Notes: generated from the sequence alone by a model not told the origin. DNA of 64,000 bases from Cryptomeria japonica (GCF_030272615.1 NC_081413.1:144808476-144872475), one strand, 5' to 3'; shown: positions 1 through 12,798, counted from the first letter of the stretch. Translations and numbers: made by a program.

Positions 1-308
1 TGTAATTTATCCCACATAACCTTTGCAGATGATTTATCAGTCAATCCCATGATTTGCGGATCAATAAGTGCACACAAGAGGGCTTCTCTAGCTCTGCAAT
101 CAATTTCAATATTTTTATCCATGTCTGCAGGAGAAGGATTGCTAGATGTCAGATCACAAGGTGTGTAATCTTTCTCAATGATCTCCCAAATATCTCTGCT
201 AAGACATCTAAGATGAGTCTCCATTTGGATTTTCCATATCCCATAATTTGTTCCATCAAGCTTAGGGATTTCTCTTCTGAAGATAGTTATCAGTAGATTA
301 GTTGCCAT
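1..308 (-). CDS. Ty1/copia gag N-terminus, open at the window edge
   Basis: On the minus strand an open frame starts at an ATG at 308 and runs without a stop to base 1, giving about 102 residues. It reads like the start of a copia Gag: the motif KLDGTNYGIWKIQMETHL near residue 20 is the usual N-terminal box, and AREALLCALIDPQIMG followed by VMWDKL near residues 80-102 matches the core of the UBN2-type Gag domain. Gag would form the virus-like particle that packages element RNA. The start is supported by position: only 44 bases separate it from the primer-binding site at 353-364, which abuts an LTR at 367. The rest of the polyprotein lies left of the window, so whether the element is intact cannot be judged. 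Confidence 0.85.
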   Translation of the reverse strand, partial: MATNLLITIFRREIPKLDGTNYGIWKIQMETHLRCLSRDIWEIIEKDYTPCDLTSSNPSPADMDKNIEIDCRAREALLCALIDPQIMGLTDKSSAKVMWDKL

Positions 309-352
309 AGGATCTACCTCAAGCGGTTAAGCTTCTGCAAAAGAGGACCAAA

Positions 353-364
353 GCTCTAGTACCA
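353..364 (-). other. Primer-binding site of the minus-strand copia element
   Basis: The plus strand reads GCTCTAGTACCA, the complement of an initiator-tRNA-Met primer site with two adjacent bases swapped (canonical GCTCTGATACCA). A two-base spacer (AT) separates it from the LTR end at 367. The position between LTR and gag start fixes the element's orientation. Confidence 0.85.
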
Positions 365-366
365 AT

Positions 367-1585
367 TGTTAGGATAACCAGTGAACAACTAAGAGGGGGG
401 GGGTCAATCAGTTGTTAAAAGATTGTATCAATTAATCCACTTAATAACCTTTAAGAAGATTAAGTATCGATAAAGCAGAAATAGATGCCGATAGGAACAT
501 ATATCGGTAAACAATACAACTTAATAATTAAATAGATAATCAATGCAAAGAAACAAAACCACATAAAACCATGATTTGTACATGGAAAACCCAGAAAGGG
601 AAAAACCATGGTGGGAAGCCTGCCCACAATTAGATGATACTTTTGCAGAAAGTATGTGATACAATGAGGGGCTTGCATATGCAAGAAGGCACAATGCCTA
701 GAGCACACTACTCATTACAAAAGAGTCTCAATGACTACAGAGAGGTTAAAACCACCTCAGGATATTTGGACAACAATCTAGTAGAATGAACTTCTAGAGA
801 TAGCATCTACCATGCCTAATTACAGTCCCGGTTAAGCTCAACACTAGAAGCCTTTGACCTCTTCCTTAAACCCAATTCGATCCTCAATGATCGACCAAAA
901 CTCCTTCGCATATGATATTACATTTCATGACCATGATACACATTTTCATTCTCATACCATGATCTACAATGAGATCTTACATCAATTTATACCAACCCTA
1001 AGGCCTAAACCAATTAGGTCGGCCACCTAAAAGATATTACAATAAGATCATTACATAAATCCATATTACAATGATATGCCATGTCGGTTTTAGACCAAAA
1101 CAACATTAACCAATCCATAAATCATCCTGGTAATGTGTAGAGAACATGTTAACATGATACTAGTCCATAACCTAGATAGGCACCAAACATATTCTGGGTC
1201 CACCATGCCAAAGCAATGTCTCCACCTAGTTGAAGCATGATCAGAGAACATCTCCATTATCTTGAAAGCCACACCAACACCACTTATGCATCTTGTCAAA
1301 TATTCTCAGTAAAAGCTTTGTCGGTAAGGATTTACAAGAGTGTATGATAGCATCCAATCCCCAAGACATGCTCTAGAAACATGTAAGACATAAAATCAAA
1401 CACACTCCATTGATCCAAATATGTCAGAAGTGACTAATAGATAGTCCCTTTTGCCGGTAACCAAAACCTGTCTGTCGGTAGCCAACCATAATAGCTAGTG
1501 CCAGTAACCAACCATAACAGCTAGTGTTGACATCAATGAAAAAACATTAGTACAACACATAATCAATTCCTCCATAATTCCAACA
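367..1585 (-). repeat. 5' LTR of the minus-strand copia element
   Basis: The left edge (TGTTAGGATAACC on the plus strand, beside the primer site) is firm. The right edge is set at the last CCAACA (1581-1585), giving TG...CA ends and about 1.2 kb, but this edge is only probable. The element-sense start contains a TTGATGTCAACA-type stretch that recurs near the starts of other LTRs here (45360 region, 63100 region). A run of G just inside the left edge (AAGAGGGGGGGG) is a family hallmark shared with the LTRs at 44335, 51123 and 57708. Confidence 0.65.
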
Positions 1586-1589
1586 CATC

Positions 1590-2245
1590 TAACCATAACC
1601 ATGATCATCTACAATGAGATCTTACATCTATATATACAAACCCTCGGCCATAAACAATCAGGTTGGCCACCAGATAATAAACCAATTACATAGTTACAAA
1701 CCATGTCAGCCTTAGACCAAACAAATAATATCCAACACATAAGATATCCCAGAAATACATTGAGACATCCAATCCACATGTTACATTAAAATCGGTCCAT
1801 AACCTAGATCAACCGGGACCCAATATAGGTCCACATGCTACAATAATGATCTCCATCCACCAATTCTTGAACATGATTACTAACAAAATCTTGGAACTCT
1901 ACCAGAAGCTGCACCAACACCACTTATGCAATTCATCAAATATCTTCATCAAAATCTCTTTCAGTGAAACCCTCGCCAGAACCAGAAGCCAAGCTTCCAA
2001 GCAAACAAGATAGCATCCGATCACCAGAACAAAACTGACTGACCAAATATGAGCATAAGTATCATGAAAAAGCCAAATCTATCACCAAACTATACCAGAG
2101 CCTACCAAATCATGTCAGATCCAAATCATCCAGAAACCACTTAGCCTACCAGGACCAGAAGGGTGCCAGTAAAGCATCTAAACAACTAGTGTTGGCATCA
2201 ATGAGAAAATATCAATGCAACACATAATCAATTCCACCAAATGGG
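1590..2245 (-). repeat. Second, partial copy of the same LTR sequence in tandem
   Basis: The segment repeats 945-1575 in order: the ATGATC...ACAATGAGATCTTACATC start (1600 against 950), the GGTTGGCCACC box (1664 against 1018), and the GTTGGCATCAATGAGAAA and CACATAATCAATTCC end (2190-2233 against 1523-1573). It lacks the primer-site end. It is either an internal duplication of the LTR or the remnant of a sibling element into which the first inserted. Confidence 0.6.
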
Positions 2246-3189
2246 CAATATATGTTTATCTTTTGTGCTTATAAATTCTCCCTTAGAATCCATATTATAG
2301 TCAAATCCCTCCATACTTGACCATTATTGAATCCATCTTATCATCCACCATTCCATCAATCGCTTAACCCATCTTGTTGTTGTGTACTGGAGAGAAATCC
2401 ACACCCTAAATCAAGAGCCAATGAAAGCAAGTGGAGTTGGGGTGCAATTCCAGTTCATCAAAGGCTCAATCTAAGGAGAAAGATCATACATGTGAAGGTA
2501 TAATGGTTCTTTTATGTTTATTTGGATTAAAACTAACCATAGGTCTTCACATTAGTTTTCCGTTTGTTCACTTCTATGCCAAACTGCTTTCAGTGCCTCA
2601 ATACCAACATACTTTTCACAACATCAACAATCAAATCTTTCCTTATCAATCTCGCATATATTCAATAAAAATGTCGCACTTTTTTATACTAACACAATTA
2701 GATCATCCTCATATAAATATTGTCTTCTAGGAAGCATAATCTTCCAAGTCAGCTAAGATAGGGATCTAAAATAGGTCAACATTAAACATTCGGGTGGTAG
2801 GAAGGAATGAGAAGTAGACCATACCATAACACATATCAATAGTCAAATCAACATGTTACAACCATTACAAATTTTGAACCCAAATTATGATGCACATGCT
2901 ACACCAAAGCCACTACACATCCTCAAATTATAGAATTAATCCAGACCCATTAAGCACTACCCAAAACAACAAATATAGGAATGGAACTAGGATACAATCA
3001 ATCAACACCATATCTGATAAACAAAAATATTTGGATCACCATCAACTCAACTAATTCATATAGAAACACATCTTTCGGAGCACCAAATATTTTGAGGACA
3101 CATCTTCTAGATCACCAACACCAAGAACATATGTTGACACTAATGACAATTGTTATGTTGAAATCAGAAACAACCAATCATAATCATCA
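2246..3189. other. Unassigned sequence, probable decayed copia-type LTR
   Basis: No coding sequence is credible here; the longest frames (2431-2730, 2981-3229) have no recognisable motif. GTTGACACTAATGACAA near 3132 resembles the element-sense LTR start seen in neighbouring families, and polypurine-like tracts follow at 3207. This suggests a worn 3' LTR of another minus-strand copia relative, but its ends could not be fixed. Confidence 0.35.
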
Positions 3190-3420
3190 TCATCACATTT
3201 GTGAAAATATCCCCCTTTGTCATTGTTAGCAACATCCATCAACAACAAACACATAATGGTCTCTGCACTACTTTGAATCTCTCTATGAATTTCTCCCCCT
3301 TTGACAACAATAACAAAGGTAGAAAAATCTCCCCCTATGAAACTCACTCCTACCCCGCCTAAGAGGAAGCACCCAAGAATCAATCTAGATAAAGATATAT
3401 AAGAAGTTCACTAGACTAAT
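3190..3420 (-). other. Polypurine-tract region of a minus-strand copia relative
   Basis: Three C-rich tracts (TATCCCCCTTTGTCATTG at 3208, TTTCTCCCCCTTTGAC at 3290, AATCTCCCCCTATG at 3326) are, on the minus strand, AAAGGGGGAGA-type polypurine tracts, which prime plus-strand DNA synthesis just before a 3' LTR. The interior of the element they belonged to is not recognisable to the right. Confidence 0.5.
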
Positions 3421-4485
3421 GCATATTCGAATGTACATCAGTTCAAACTAACAAGGGGCAATACCCCTTGTATTCAGGGGTAAATTAAGCATAAATAATA
3501 TAATCAGATTATCAGAGCGAATCACCAACTCTAACCTAATTAAATTACTCCTAAATGACAATAGAAATGATATCAAATCAATTGAATACACAAGAAATAA
3601 CATAAAACTCCCTCAATTGATACAAAAATGTTTCCATTTCTCTTCTGGAATTTGTATGGTAGGTGGCTTTTAGGTATTGTATTGTGAAAAGGATGTTGTA
3701 TTTATAGATTTTCAACACAAGTGGGGTGAGAAAATGAACTCAAGTGCTGATTGATAGTCAACTGAAATTGATTGTTCAGTTAACAAAGTTGATTGATTTA
3801 TTAACTAAGATTGATTGACTTGTTAACTTATTTGATTGAGTAGTCAACTAGATGGATTGGATTGTGGACTGAATAGATTAATTAGTTGACTAAATTGATG
3901 GATTAGATAAGTGAATTGATTGATCAGTCAGAAAAGGTGATTGAGAGTGAAAGGGGGTGATTGAGGAGTTAACTAAGTTAACTAATTAGTTAATTAATTT
4001 GATCAAGCACTTATGATTTCAACATGTGCTATAGGATTTTGAAGTTGAATTTGATTTTCATTTTCAATTTGGATTTGAATTTGGACTTTCGAATGCTGAA
4101 ATGCACATGAAAATAACTAAAATTCAGATTTTATTAAATGTGAATTTGAGAGAAATGAAATTAGATGAAATTAATTAAAATCCACATTGGGGAAATTGTG
4201 AATTTGAGAGAAATGAAATTAGATGAAATTATTTGATATTTGAATTTGGGGAATTGGAGGAATACATTAATTAATTAAAATAATTTAAATGAAATTATTT
4301 AAACATTAGAAATTGAATTAATTAAATAATAAAGATTATTTAATTAAGTCAATTAATCGTAATTAATTAAATAAATAACGTTTAGTTAATATTTGAGAAA
4401 GGGGTTAACTGATTAATTAATTAAGTGGAAATTGAATAATTAGAAATGTTGAATGTGTTGATTGAGTCAGTTTAGGATGAATAAT
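3421..4485. repeat. AT-rich spacer with degenerate GATTGA/GTTAACTAA repeats
   Basis: No gene is visible. From about 3740 to 4010 a short degenerate unit built from GATTGATTG and GTTAACTAA recurs many times. From 4020 the sequence is AATT-rich. It ends at the TAGTG duplication (4486-4490), so before the LARD insertion it was contiguous with 36865 onward. Confidence 0.5.
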
Positions 4486-4788
4486 TAGTGTGTACTGCCT
4501 CGCCAGGAAACCCTGAAGGGATAAAGCTAAAACACACAATGGAGTGCAAATATATATATATATATATATATAAGACACAACATTAAGATACATTGGAGTT
4601 ATCTAAAGCTTCAATAACACAATGGAAGACTAAACAAACCTAAGGAGTTTCCCAACATGATTACGTAACTTAACACCTAACTCAACTCGTGATATCTGAT
4701 CCAATTAAGCAGGATATCTTAATTACATGTTATTACTTAAAACGTGGATATAATTTGTTTAGTAAATTACAATTATAGATAATTTGAC

Positions 4789-5200
4789 ATGTTCATCCAT
4801 TAAGGTTGAAGATGAGGCTAACATGAGGAAATTTAACCATTAAAGTTAAAACATAGATAGCATGTGGAGGTTCATCCATTAGAGTTAAAATATAGTTAAC
4901 TTGATGAGTTCATCCGATTTAGTTAATAGATAGCTAATATGATGAAGTTAGTTTATTAAGGTTTAAAATGTAAATAACCAAATGAGTTCATACATTATAG
5001 TTAAAATATCGCTAATAAGATGAAGTTCATTTATTAAGGTTAAAATGTAAATAACCAAATGAGTTCATCCATTATAGTTAAAATATAGCTAATAAGATGA
5101 AGTTCATTAATTAAGGTTAAAATGTCAGTAGTCAAATGAAGTCCATCCATTAGAATTACAATTTAGGTAATATGAAAAGTTCATCCAAAAGTTTTTAACC
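4789..5200. repeat. Degenerate tandem repeat, unit about 38 bp
   Basis: About ten imperfect copies of a unit of the type GTTCATCCATTAGAGTTAAA followed by ATATAGTTAACATGATGA. The same array is present in the right LTR at about 19345-19755, so it was in the element before insertion. Confidence 0.75.
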
Positions 5201-6689
5201 ATTCATTACGTTCAATTTTACATCAAACACATGCCATACATCTTGTTCCAAAATGCACTTTAATTTCATCATTACTAATGAGGTCTTTTCATGCATACTT
5301 ATTTTCATTAACATTAACAGAATTTATTCCTTTATGACCCAATTTATTGCATTTAAGAGATGACTACATACATGCATATACGATAAATCTCATCTAATCC
5401 ACTTATGCATTCTAACAAAATGCCATCCATACATGCTAACACTAATCATGAAACATAAGGACAAAAGCATCACATAACACCAAATTGATATCGGAGTTCA
5501 CCCCTAAAGGGCTACATCTCTGGGTCTGCTCAACTGTAAGACCCCTCTGATCATTAACTAAGTTAAGAATACATAAGGTTCATGTCATTTACAATCCTTC
5601 CATTTAGGAGAACATAACCAATATACAAATGACCACTTTGGTCAATAAAAACATAATGATCCCTACACATATTAAAAGCAAATACAAAGGTCCATTGCGT
5701 GACAGTACTCTAACTAGAGACCTGACCTGCTATGGTCAACCACAAATCAACACTTGACACCCTCATAAAGGACAAGACTAGATATAATACCATCACAAAT
5801 AATGGTCAACTCGAGACCGAGGGCAAAAGCAGGTACCCCAATTCAATCCATACGACAGGGTCCAACAATTCAAAATCATAGATTTGCCATTTCTTAAGCA
5901 AATGCGAACACAAAAAATTAAACATGCAAATGCAGGAATCAGAAATGACCATCTACTTCCATATTGTTTAAACATTACATTCGATCTAGTTTTCTAATAG
6001 ATCTAAGTTGTTTTCTATTTGTCTACTTGTCTAAAAACATGACATTTATGGTTTACTAACTCACTATATTTCATTAACATTATACAATAACATAATTATG
6101 TTATTATGAGTTTCCAAACAACAATCACAAGAATATAATTAAATAAACATTGATCAACTAAAAATACAATATGCACTTTCAAATAAAACATCATTTCCAT
6201 TTTGATCAAAAATGATAATCAAATCTCATCTCTTGCAACACACATATAGGCTTTCCAAAAAATGGAAATATAAATTTTAAAAGAAATAAAGTCGATGATC
6301 ATTTCCCCAAATAAATTGATACCTCCTTGCATACATATAGGAAAAATAGCAATTAAATATTAATTAACATATATATATTAATCCACCATTAATAAAATAT
6401 ATACTAATTAATAATTAACAATAACCTTACTAATTAAGTATCAATTAATATATATATATATATATATATATATTCCCAATTAATTCCATACATACTAATT
6501 AATAATTAATGATTAAAAAAATTGCTATTTTAAATTTTTTAATAAAATATAAAAACAAACTTTTTTTTATATAACCCACATTGTAAAAAAGCGATTGTAT
6601 TTTTTTTTCTTTAAAAAAATTATAAAAAAAAACTAACCGAGGGGCCCACCTCCCTCCACGGGAGTGGAGGTTGTGCCCTAGCTGCGAAG

Positions 6690-6960
6690 GTTGCGACCAC
6701 CATGGTGGTTGCGGACCCGCGGCCTCCACGCTGTGGGTGTGGGAGTCTGCGGCCACCATGGTGGACGTAGGCCTTTGCGGCCGCGATGGGGTCGCAGGTC
6801 TCTACGACCGCCATGGGTTTGCAGACTTCTGCGGTTGCCATGGGGTCACAGGTCCCTGCAACCGCCATGGGGTTGTAGGTCCCTGCAGCTGCCATGGGGT
6901 TGCAGACTTTTGCAGCCGCAATGGGGTCACAGGGCTCTGCGGAAGGTAGGGGGCACGGGT
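6690..6960. repeat. GC-rich minisatellite, unit about 30 bp
   Basis: Imperfect tandem copies around CCATGGGGTTGCAGG, in a GC-rich island of about 330 bp inside otherwise AT-rich LTR. The partner array lies at 34790-35030 in the right LTR. Because 30 is a multiple of three, frames stay open across it and encode cysteine-rich decapeptide repeats, but these are not credible genes. Confidence 0.75.
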
Positions 6961-8292
6961 TGAGCCTCAGCTCCTTGGCCCTGCAACCCTAAAATTTGCC
7001 ATTAAAATTTTATTTGCAAATTTCATTTTTTTGATATTTTATTATACATTTAATAATAGATTTACAAAAAAAGGAACAAACCCTAGTTCGATTTAATATC
7101 CAGAGTCTCAAAACAGAGACTTCAAATAGTTTCCAGAATGTCCATGGATAGCAAAGGATTAAAATTTTCTAGAATAACCAAGTCTAAAATAGTCAAAATT
7201 TCCTCAAATAACTTACAAATTTCGGGCATAAAGAAGATCATTTCTTAAACAATGAATCCACTAAATTTCTAAACTTTAAACTAAAATGCACAGATTCAAA
7301 ACCCAAACCCCATTCAATCAAGAAATTTCTTCAAAGGAAAACAACCAGAAATTTTATTTTCATTTTCCCTTTTTTTTCCCTTTCAACAAAGGAAACAAAA
7401 TAAGAATCCTACCTCTCTCCGCATTCTTGGCAAGATTTTGAAGAAGAGCCCAACTTGCAGCTATAGAAATCCTTCCTTCCCAAAATCCCCAATTTTCTCC
7501 ATCCAAAAATATTTTTCCCCCCAAAAAAATCAACAACCCTAAAAATATTTTCCAACCTAGGTTAGAATAATATTTGACCTAATCTCCTAATTTTGAATTT
7601 AAACACTTTTTAAATAAAAGAAATGAAAAATCATTCTTTTCAACTATTCAAATAATCTAACTTGCTTTTCTAATTAAAATTAAAATGCTTCTCTTTCATT
7701 TAATTTTAATTTTCTCAATATTAACAAAGCTAACATTTATATTTCGCAATATTGATGAGGGTAAAATATTTTAATTAAATTAAATTCCCAAAATCAATCT
7801 TTCACACTATATCAAATATATATATATATATATATAAATTAAACTTTCTTTTCTAATAAAAATTGATTTTCTTAAATAATTAAAACTCACTTTTCTTTTT
7901 CAAAAAGCAAAAAGGGATTAAATTATTTCTATTTCGAATAACTTTAAATCTTCCCTTTTCAAAATGCATAAACTAAATAAATTCACGATTTTAAATTAAC
8001 CATTAAATTAAACTTGCTACAACATATATAGAGCGATCTTTTTAATTAATGATTAATCACATAAAAGAACCTATTTATTTTAATTCCTCAATTACTAATG
8101 CGTAAATGAACACATTAAATCAAATTAAATACTTAGGATAAAATACTCAATTTTTACCACATGCAAGGCACACAAACCAAGAAAGCCAACCAAATACACG
8201 ACCTGCAAACTCAAACAAAAAGGGAAACTAACGGACCATAGGTGATGCTCACTTGAGCATGACTAGGGTAAATGAGGGTTTTATGACCACCT

Positions 8293-9230
8293 TGTTGTCT
8301 TCAAAATCTGATTCCCTTTAACATCCTTAAAATAATATGGTTTAAAGCTCGGTGCAGAAGAGACATCAAAGATAAGGAAATTCTCAAGACAACATATGAC
8401 AAGGTTTGATTAGACCTTCTACACTTCGGGCTTACTCAGAGCCCAGGTGGGTATACCTTTGTGAATTAAATTCATGCTTTGAAACATAAACCCATAGCAA
8501 ACCAGTCCAGAAAACCACTGGGTCTATTCACCTTGAAATCAACTAAAAACAAAGAATGGAAATTGTACTTAAGTTCAGCATTTTGATTAACAAAGCATGC
8601 AATAAACAACATCAATTAATACTAGTGCCTTATCCAAGGTCACAGAGTCATCTAAACTCAAATAAGACTCCTCAAACATAAAATCTTTATGCTTCCCGTC
8701 GGCTTGGTTTCTATCAATCCTTGTATATGCCTAACACCTACAAGAACTCAAGCATTCTAAATCAAGCTATGGTCATCAAAATTCAAAGTTCCTTCCAGAG
8801 AGTTTACTGGTATGGGTGATCCCTGCCTCTTTAATTTCCCTCCTAAAGAGAAAAGCTAACGAACACCTCTACTAAAATTGCTTTGCAATTCCATTCAAAC
8901 AGAACAACCCTGGATTATTCAAAATGAAAATAGTAAACAGATTCGTGAACAAACTTGAAGACAACACAAAGCTTTACTCAAAACCGATGGTCTGTATATT
9001 GATATTTAGTTCAAAAAAATATTACAAGAAATTTTGATTCTCCATTAGACTTAGAAAAGCTCAGATAATTTTCTGCAGCGTTTTCTTACAATTTTTTGTG
9101 ATCTCTTTTCCTCTAGTCTTGGTATCCATTTATAACAACATGGATGCACAAAGCTTCAGACTTCTCGAGGAGAGTTTGTTACAATCATTTCTTTCAGAGT
9201 AAAGAGGTTACAAACTTTTTGCAAAAGCGG
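8293..9230 (-). other. Downstream non-coding end of the 8293-14885 insertion
   Basis: In the ORF's sense this is the 3' region. On the minus strand a TATA-like TTATAAATGG lies at about 9125-9140, followed by 840 bases to the terminus without coding potential, which would fit R-U5 of an LTR. No second copy was found at the other end. Confidence 0.4.
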
Positions 9231-11021
9231 TTACAAACTCTTTTCAGCCTCTATAGTTTCTTCAACAGTTTGTTCGGTTGCAACCTCTTCTATCTTTTCA
9301 GGGGAGCTCTCCAACTGTTCTGGATCATGGGTGGCATATTTAGTTGCCCACTCACTATATATCTCTTCTGTCGGCCATGAGAAATTAATCACATTATCTT
9401 TAGTTTTAGTCAACCTTTTCCAAGAATTTCTCATTTTGTTGACTTCTGAATTGAGAAAACCATAATGTGATTTAATTTTCTCTATCTCTTGTATTGTCAC
9501 AATGAAGAAAGAAGCATCATCAAGATCAATAATTTCTTTAACTCTTGCTGAAAATTTAGCTTCTATCTCCTTGAGCCATATTTGTTTGTCTTTTAACTGA
9601 TTCGGGCTAGCAAAAACTCCTGGGAGCAACTCAAAAACTTGGTCAGTGTATTCCTTCTTGCACAGATTAATCTTCCTATCCACATTATCCACTTCTGCTG
9701 CTAATTGTATTAAGACTTTAGCGATATCAGAAGTGGACTTAATGATGGGATTGGCCCTTGCTTCATCACAGGATACACACATGAACTCTAGATCTTGCTC
9801 CCTAGGCCTCCATTTGTCAAAAATAGGTGTCAAAATGGCCTTGTCTCTCCTGAGCTCATTCCATATTTCCATAATTTTACCTACATTGTTGTAGAGCAAT
9901 GAGGCATTTATTGTATCTGCAAAACTCGAAATTGTAGCCCTTACTTTCTCCTCATATTTCTTTGCATACAAGGCCTGAGCCTGTTTCAAATTTTCTAATT
10001 CTTGGGGAATGATTTCAATCATTTGAGAGCTTGAGGGTGCTAGAGATGGTGGAAACTCAATGATAGGGCTAGTAGGTGGAGGTCTTGTAGGAGAAGAGGA
10101 GATCATCAGTGTTGAAGACTCACCTTGATGGTATTGTCCAGTCAACTGGCTCTGCAGCTTGGCAATGATGCTATCCTTACCTCTTATCTCCTCCTTGGCA
10201 CTGTTATAGGCCTTTAAAACTGTTTCCAACTTGATTTGGAGGGCCTCTTTCTCTTTGGCTTCCTTCTCTGCTACTGTAACATTGAATTTTGCAATCTCTA
10301 ACACACTGCTAGTAGCCTCCACTACCCCTGTACTCTGCACTCTTTTCACCATCATTCCACCAAGGTAACTTAACCCTGGGGTGTCTTTGCTTTTCTTACT
10401 CTCATTTCTCTTGAGAGACCACATGACAAGTGCAGCATTGTCCTTATTGAAAGTAACCCCCTCCATAGGTTTAGTCTCTTTTCTTACTACATCTAATACC
10501 GGGGCATCTACAATATCCCATTCAGGTAAGATAAGCACTCCAGCTTGTGCTACCATATCTCTTCCCTGCTCAAGGGTGATAGTTTTGAATTCTTCCATCA
10601 TCTCTTGCTTTATTTCCTCTTCCACCAAGGCTGGATCTTTATTGGGCTACTCAGCCTTTCTTGTTTCACATCTAGCATTATATATATCTATGTGTTGTTT
10701 CCATATAAACTGCATAAATGCTTCTGATGTGACAAAATTGTTATTAGCTAGAAAGGCACTACTTGCCTGCTTTATTTCAGGATCCCACTCCTGGCCTTTA
10801 AGTTCTATGGAGGTAATATCCATTCCAGCAGCAATGGGTTCTTATGGCATCCCTTCCTCCACTTCATCATAGGTGTATGCAATTTCCCCTAGACTACCCA
10901 ATTGTATGAGTTGCTCAACTGTTGCTTGCTCATTTCCTATATGGATAGGGGATTGGGATGGGGAATACAAAGGTGTATCTGATTGTATTTCTTTCCCCAC
11001 CCTTTGCTTCTTTGGTCTCTC
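9231..11021 (-). pseudogene. C-terminal part of the decayed ORF in the 8293-14885 insertion
   Basis: One frame runs from 11021 to 9231 with stops near 10842 and 10649, then an uninterrupted 465-residue stretch (10628-9231). The stretch has a heptad-rich coiled-coil segment (about residues 105-165, containing VAEKEAKEKEALQIKLE), a Ser/Pro-rich linker (SSSPTRPPPTSP), a second helical region, and an acidic tail (SSPEKIEEVATEQTVEE). No enzyme motif, zinc knuckle or transmembrane segment is visible. The helical, linker-separated, charged design resembles the C-terminal part of ORF2 in the elements at 45.7-61.3 kb. The function is unknown; a structural, Gag-like role is possible but unproven. The upstream continuation is the same frame across 11022-11789. 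Confidence 0.6.
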
Positions 11022-11789
11022 TTAGATGTCGATGACATCTTGTATCTTCCTCTTTCCTTTGGAGGTAGAGGGCTCCCCTGTTGTAGGCACCAGCACACTA
11101 TAACTTGATTTCTTATGCAGTGTGTAATCACCAGGAGGGATTGGCTTGCTAGAAGCTGACCTACTAAGGATCATTCTGGCTTTCTTAGGGTTTCTCTTGA
11201 TTACAACTTCCCTCTTCTCCTCCAATGTCTGCATCACATCTTCAAAACAAACAATCAAAAACTTTATTTTCTCTTCTAGTGGGAAAAAGCTAGACAATGG
11301 GTCATAGCTAGCATCAAACTGATGCACAAAATCCAAGGCATTCTTATAAGCCACCCACTTTTCTTTCCTTAGCTCTTGCTCATCTAGATCAAATTCATTT
11401 CTGATGAGGTCTTCAGGAAACTAGAATTGATGAGGCCTACCTCTGCATGCTACCTTCTTCCTAAACATACTGTTGAAGAAGTCCTCTCGATCGGCACACC
11501 TGGACACTGCAGTGGATAAATGATAAGGTTTGAGGAAATCCTCAAAGCAATTTCAGCCTCCCTTTGTTATTACAAATTGGTGGGCTATGGTAGCTGCAGG
11601 GAAAATAGTCCCTTTACCCCTGCCTGTCAACTTTGCCTCTTGCAAGCCACCAATTTGTCTGAGGATCTCCGCGATCCCTACTTTGAGAGGGACCTGGTAA
11701 GGTAACAAAAATGGGGTGCCCCTGAAACCAAAAACTCTGAAAACTGTGGAGACTGGATATAAAAAAAATGTCACCCTAGTTATGAACAA
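11022..11789 (-). pseudogene. Middle part of the same decayed ORF
   Basis: This is the same frame as the downstream segment. Stops near 11550, 11420 and 11021 break it. The first piece contains VFRVFGFRGTPFLLPYQVP and EILRQIGG; the last contains FVHQFDASYDPLSSFF, then a basic stretch (KRNPKKARMILSRS) and a nuclear-signal-like KGKRKIQD. The join to the N-terminal segment needs one frameshift, which falls beside a run of eight T on the minus strand (about 11760-11767). No known domain is recognised. Confidence 0.55.
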
Positions 11790-12798
11790 TTTTTATGTTC
11801 TCTGTGAATTCTTTTGGTCTCATGAATTCGAGAAGAACTTTGGGGATTCTTGGGTTCTCAGAGCAGAGGAGAGTCCTTATGTTTGATGCAAAATATTTAT
11901 CAAACTTCAGAAAACTGGCATTCTCTCTATCCCATGACAACACAGTACTCCATAATTGTACCGGCATTTTTTCTCCTTCCTTCTCCTTAACTAGGTCCAG
12001 CCCACTGGCAAAATAATCACCACCTTTGAAGAGAAAAAGATGTATCAGGAGTGAGTACCATCCAAAAGGCCTGTCCACCTTTCCATTCTTTATTCCTATC
12101 AACCCTTCATGAATAGCATCAACAATATATGCAGCATAATCAAATGTGATTGCAAGAGAAGGATTCAAAATCTGAGCGATCATTAACAAGTAATGATTCA
12201 GCATATTTGCTTCAGCATCTTCTCCCAAAACTTGGCAAAGTGCCCAATACATTCCTTTAGCCCTCAAGGTGAACATACTTAATGAGAAGGGTTCTTGTGT
12301 GTTGGGTCCTACAACTGTTAACCCTCCTATTTTCACAAAAAATTCCTTAAGAGGCCCATTCCCGAGATGATTCCTCTGTGCACCATAAATTTGGGCTAAT
12401 GATGTGAAGTTTATTGGTTCTAGAAAGTTTGTAAACTCATTAAGCCCAAATGCTGTCCTAAACTCTTCAACATTAATTTCCACAAGGGTTTTCCCATTTA
12501 CATCCCGAATGCTTCTTGTGACTGGATCATAGTTGAACGCAATTTGGGTTAACAAATCCGTGTCCATGAATACTCCTGGGACAACTAATTTCCCAACATC
12601 TAATTCCCAAATATTGTTTTGCGGGGCAGGAGAATTTCTCATTCCGAATCCCACTTTAAACAACCCCAACCCAGACAGTCCAACCTGTGGGTCTCTCAAC
12701 CAATTGCCCTTGTCATATAATCCTTCTCCTATCTTTAGACGGGGAGCCTTGGGCACTAACTCTTTTGCCTTTGATGCCTGATTAGTTGACAACTTCAA
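11776..12798 (-). pseudogene. N-terminal part of the decayed ORF, unknown conserved domain
   Basis: The frame is open for 340 residues from the first Met at 12798 and stays open further upstream to about 12900. An ATG at 12874 begins a plausible N-terminus (MAPKREFSGK) but is one base out of frame. Visible blocks are IWELDVGKLVVPGVF, EEFRTAFGL near residue 110, a hydrophobic helical block (MYWALCQVLGEDAEANMLNH), and FGWYSLLIHLFLFKGGDYF near residue 250. That last block resembles FHFGNLLVCLILYFTKE of ORF2 at 50450 in position and hydrophobic pattern, suggesting distant common ancestry. It is not a protease, polymerase or integrase. The function is unknown. Confidence 0.6.

Noticed and set aside
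6671-6963. Overlapping frames on both strands encoding Cys- or Arg-rich decapeptide repeats
   Set aside because: They follow from a 30-bp GC-rich minisatellite in an LTR. The partner LTR has the same repeat with the frames broken differently, and no start context or motif supports a gene.
10381-10872. Plus-strand frame of 163 residues
   Set aside because: Antisense of the decayed ORF at 9231-11021, with no motif of its own.
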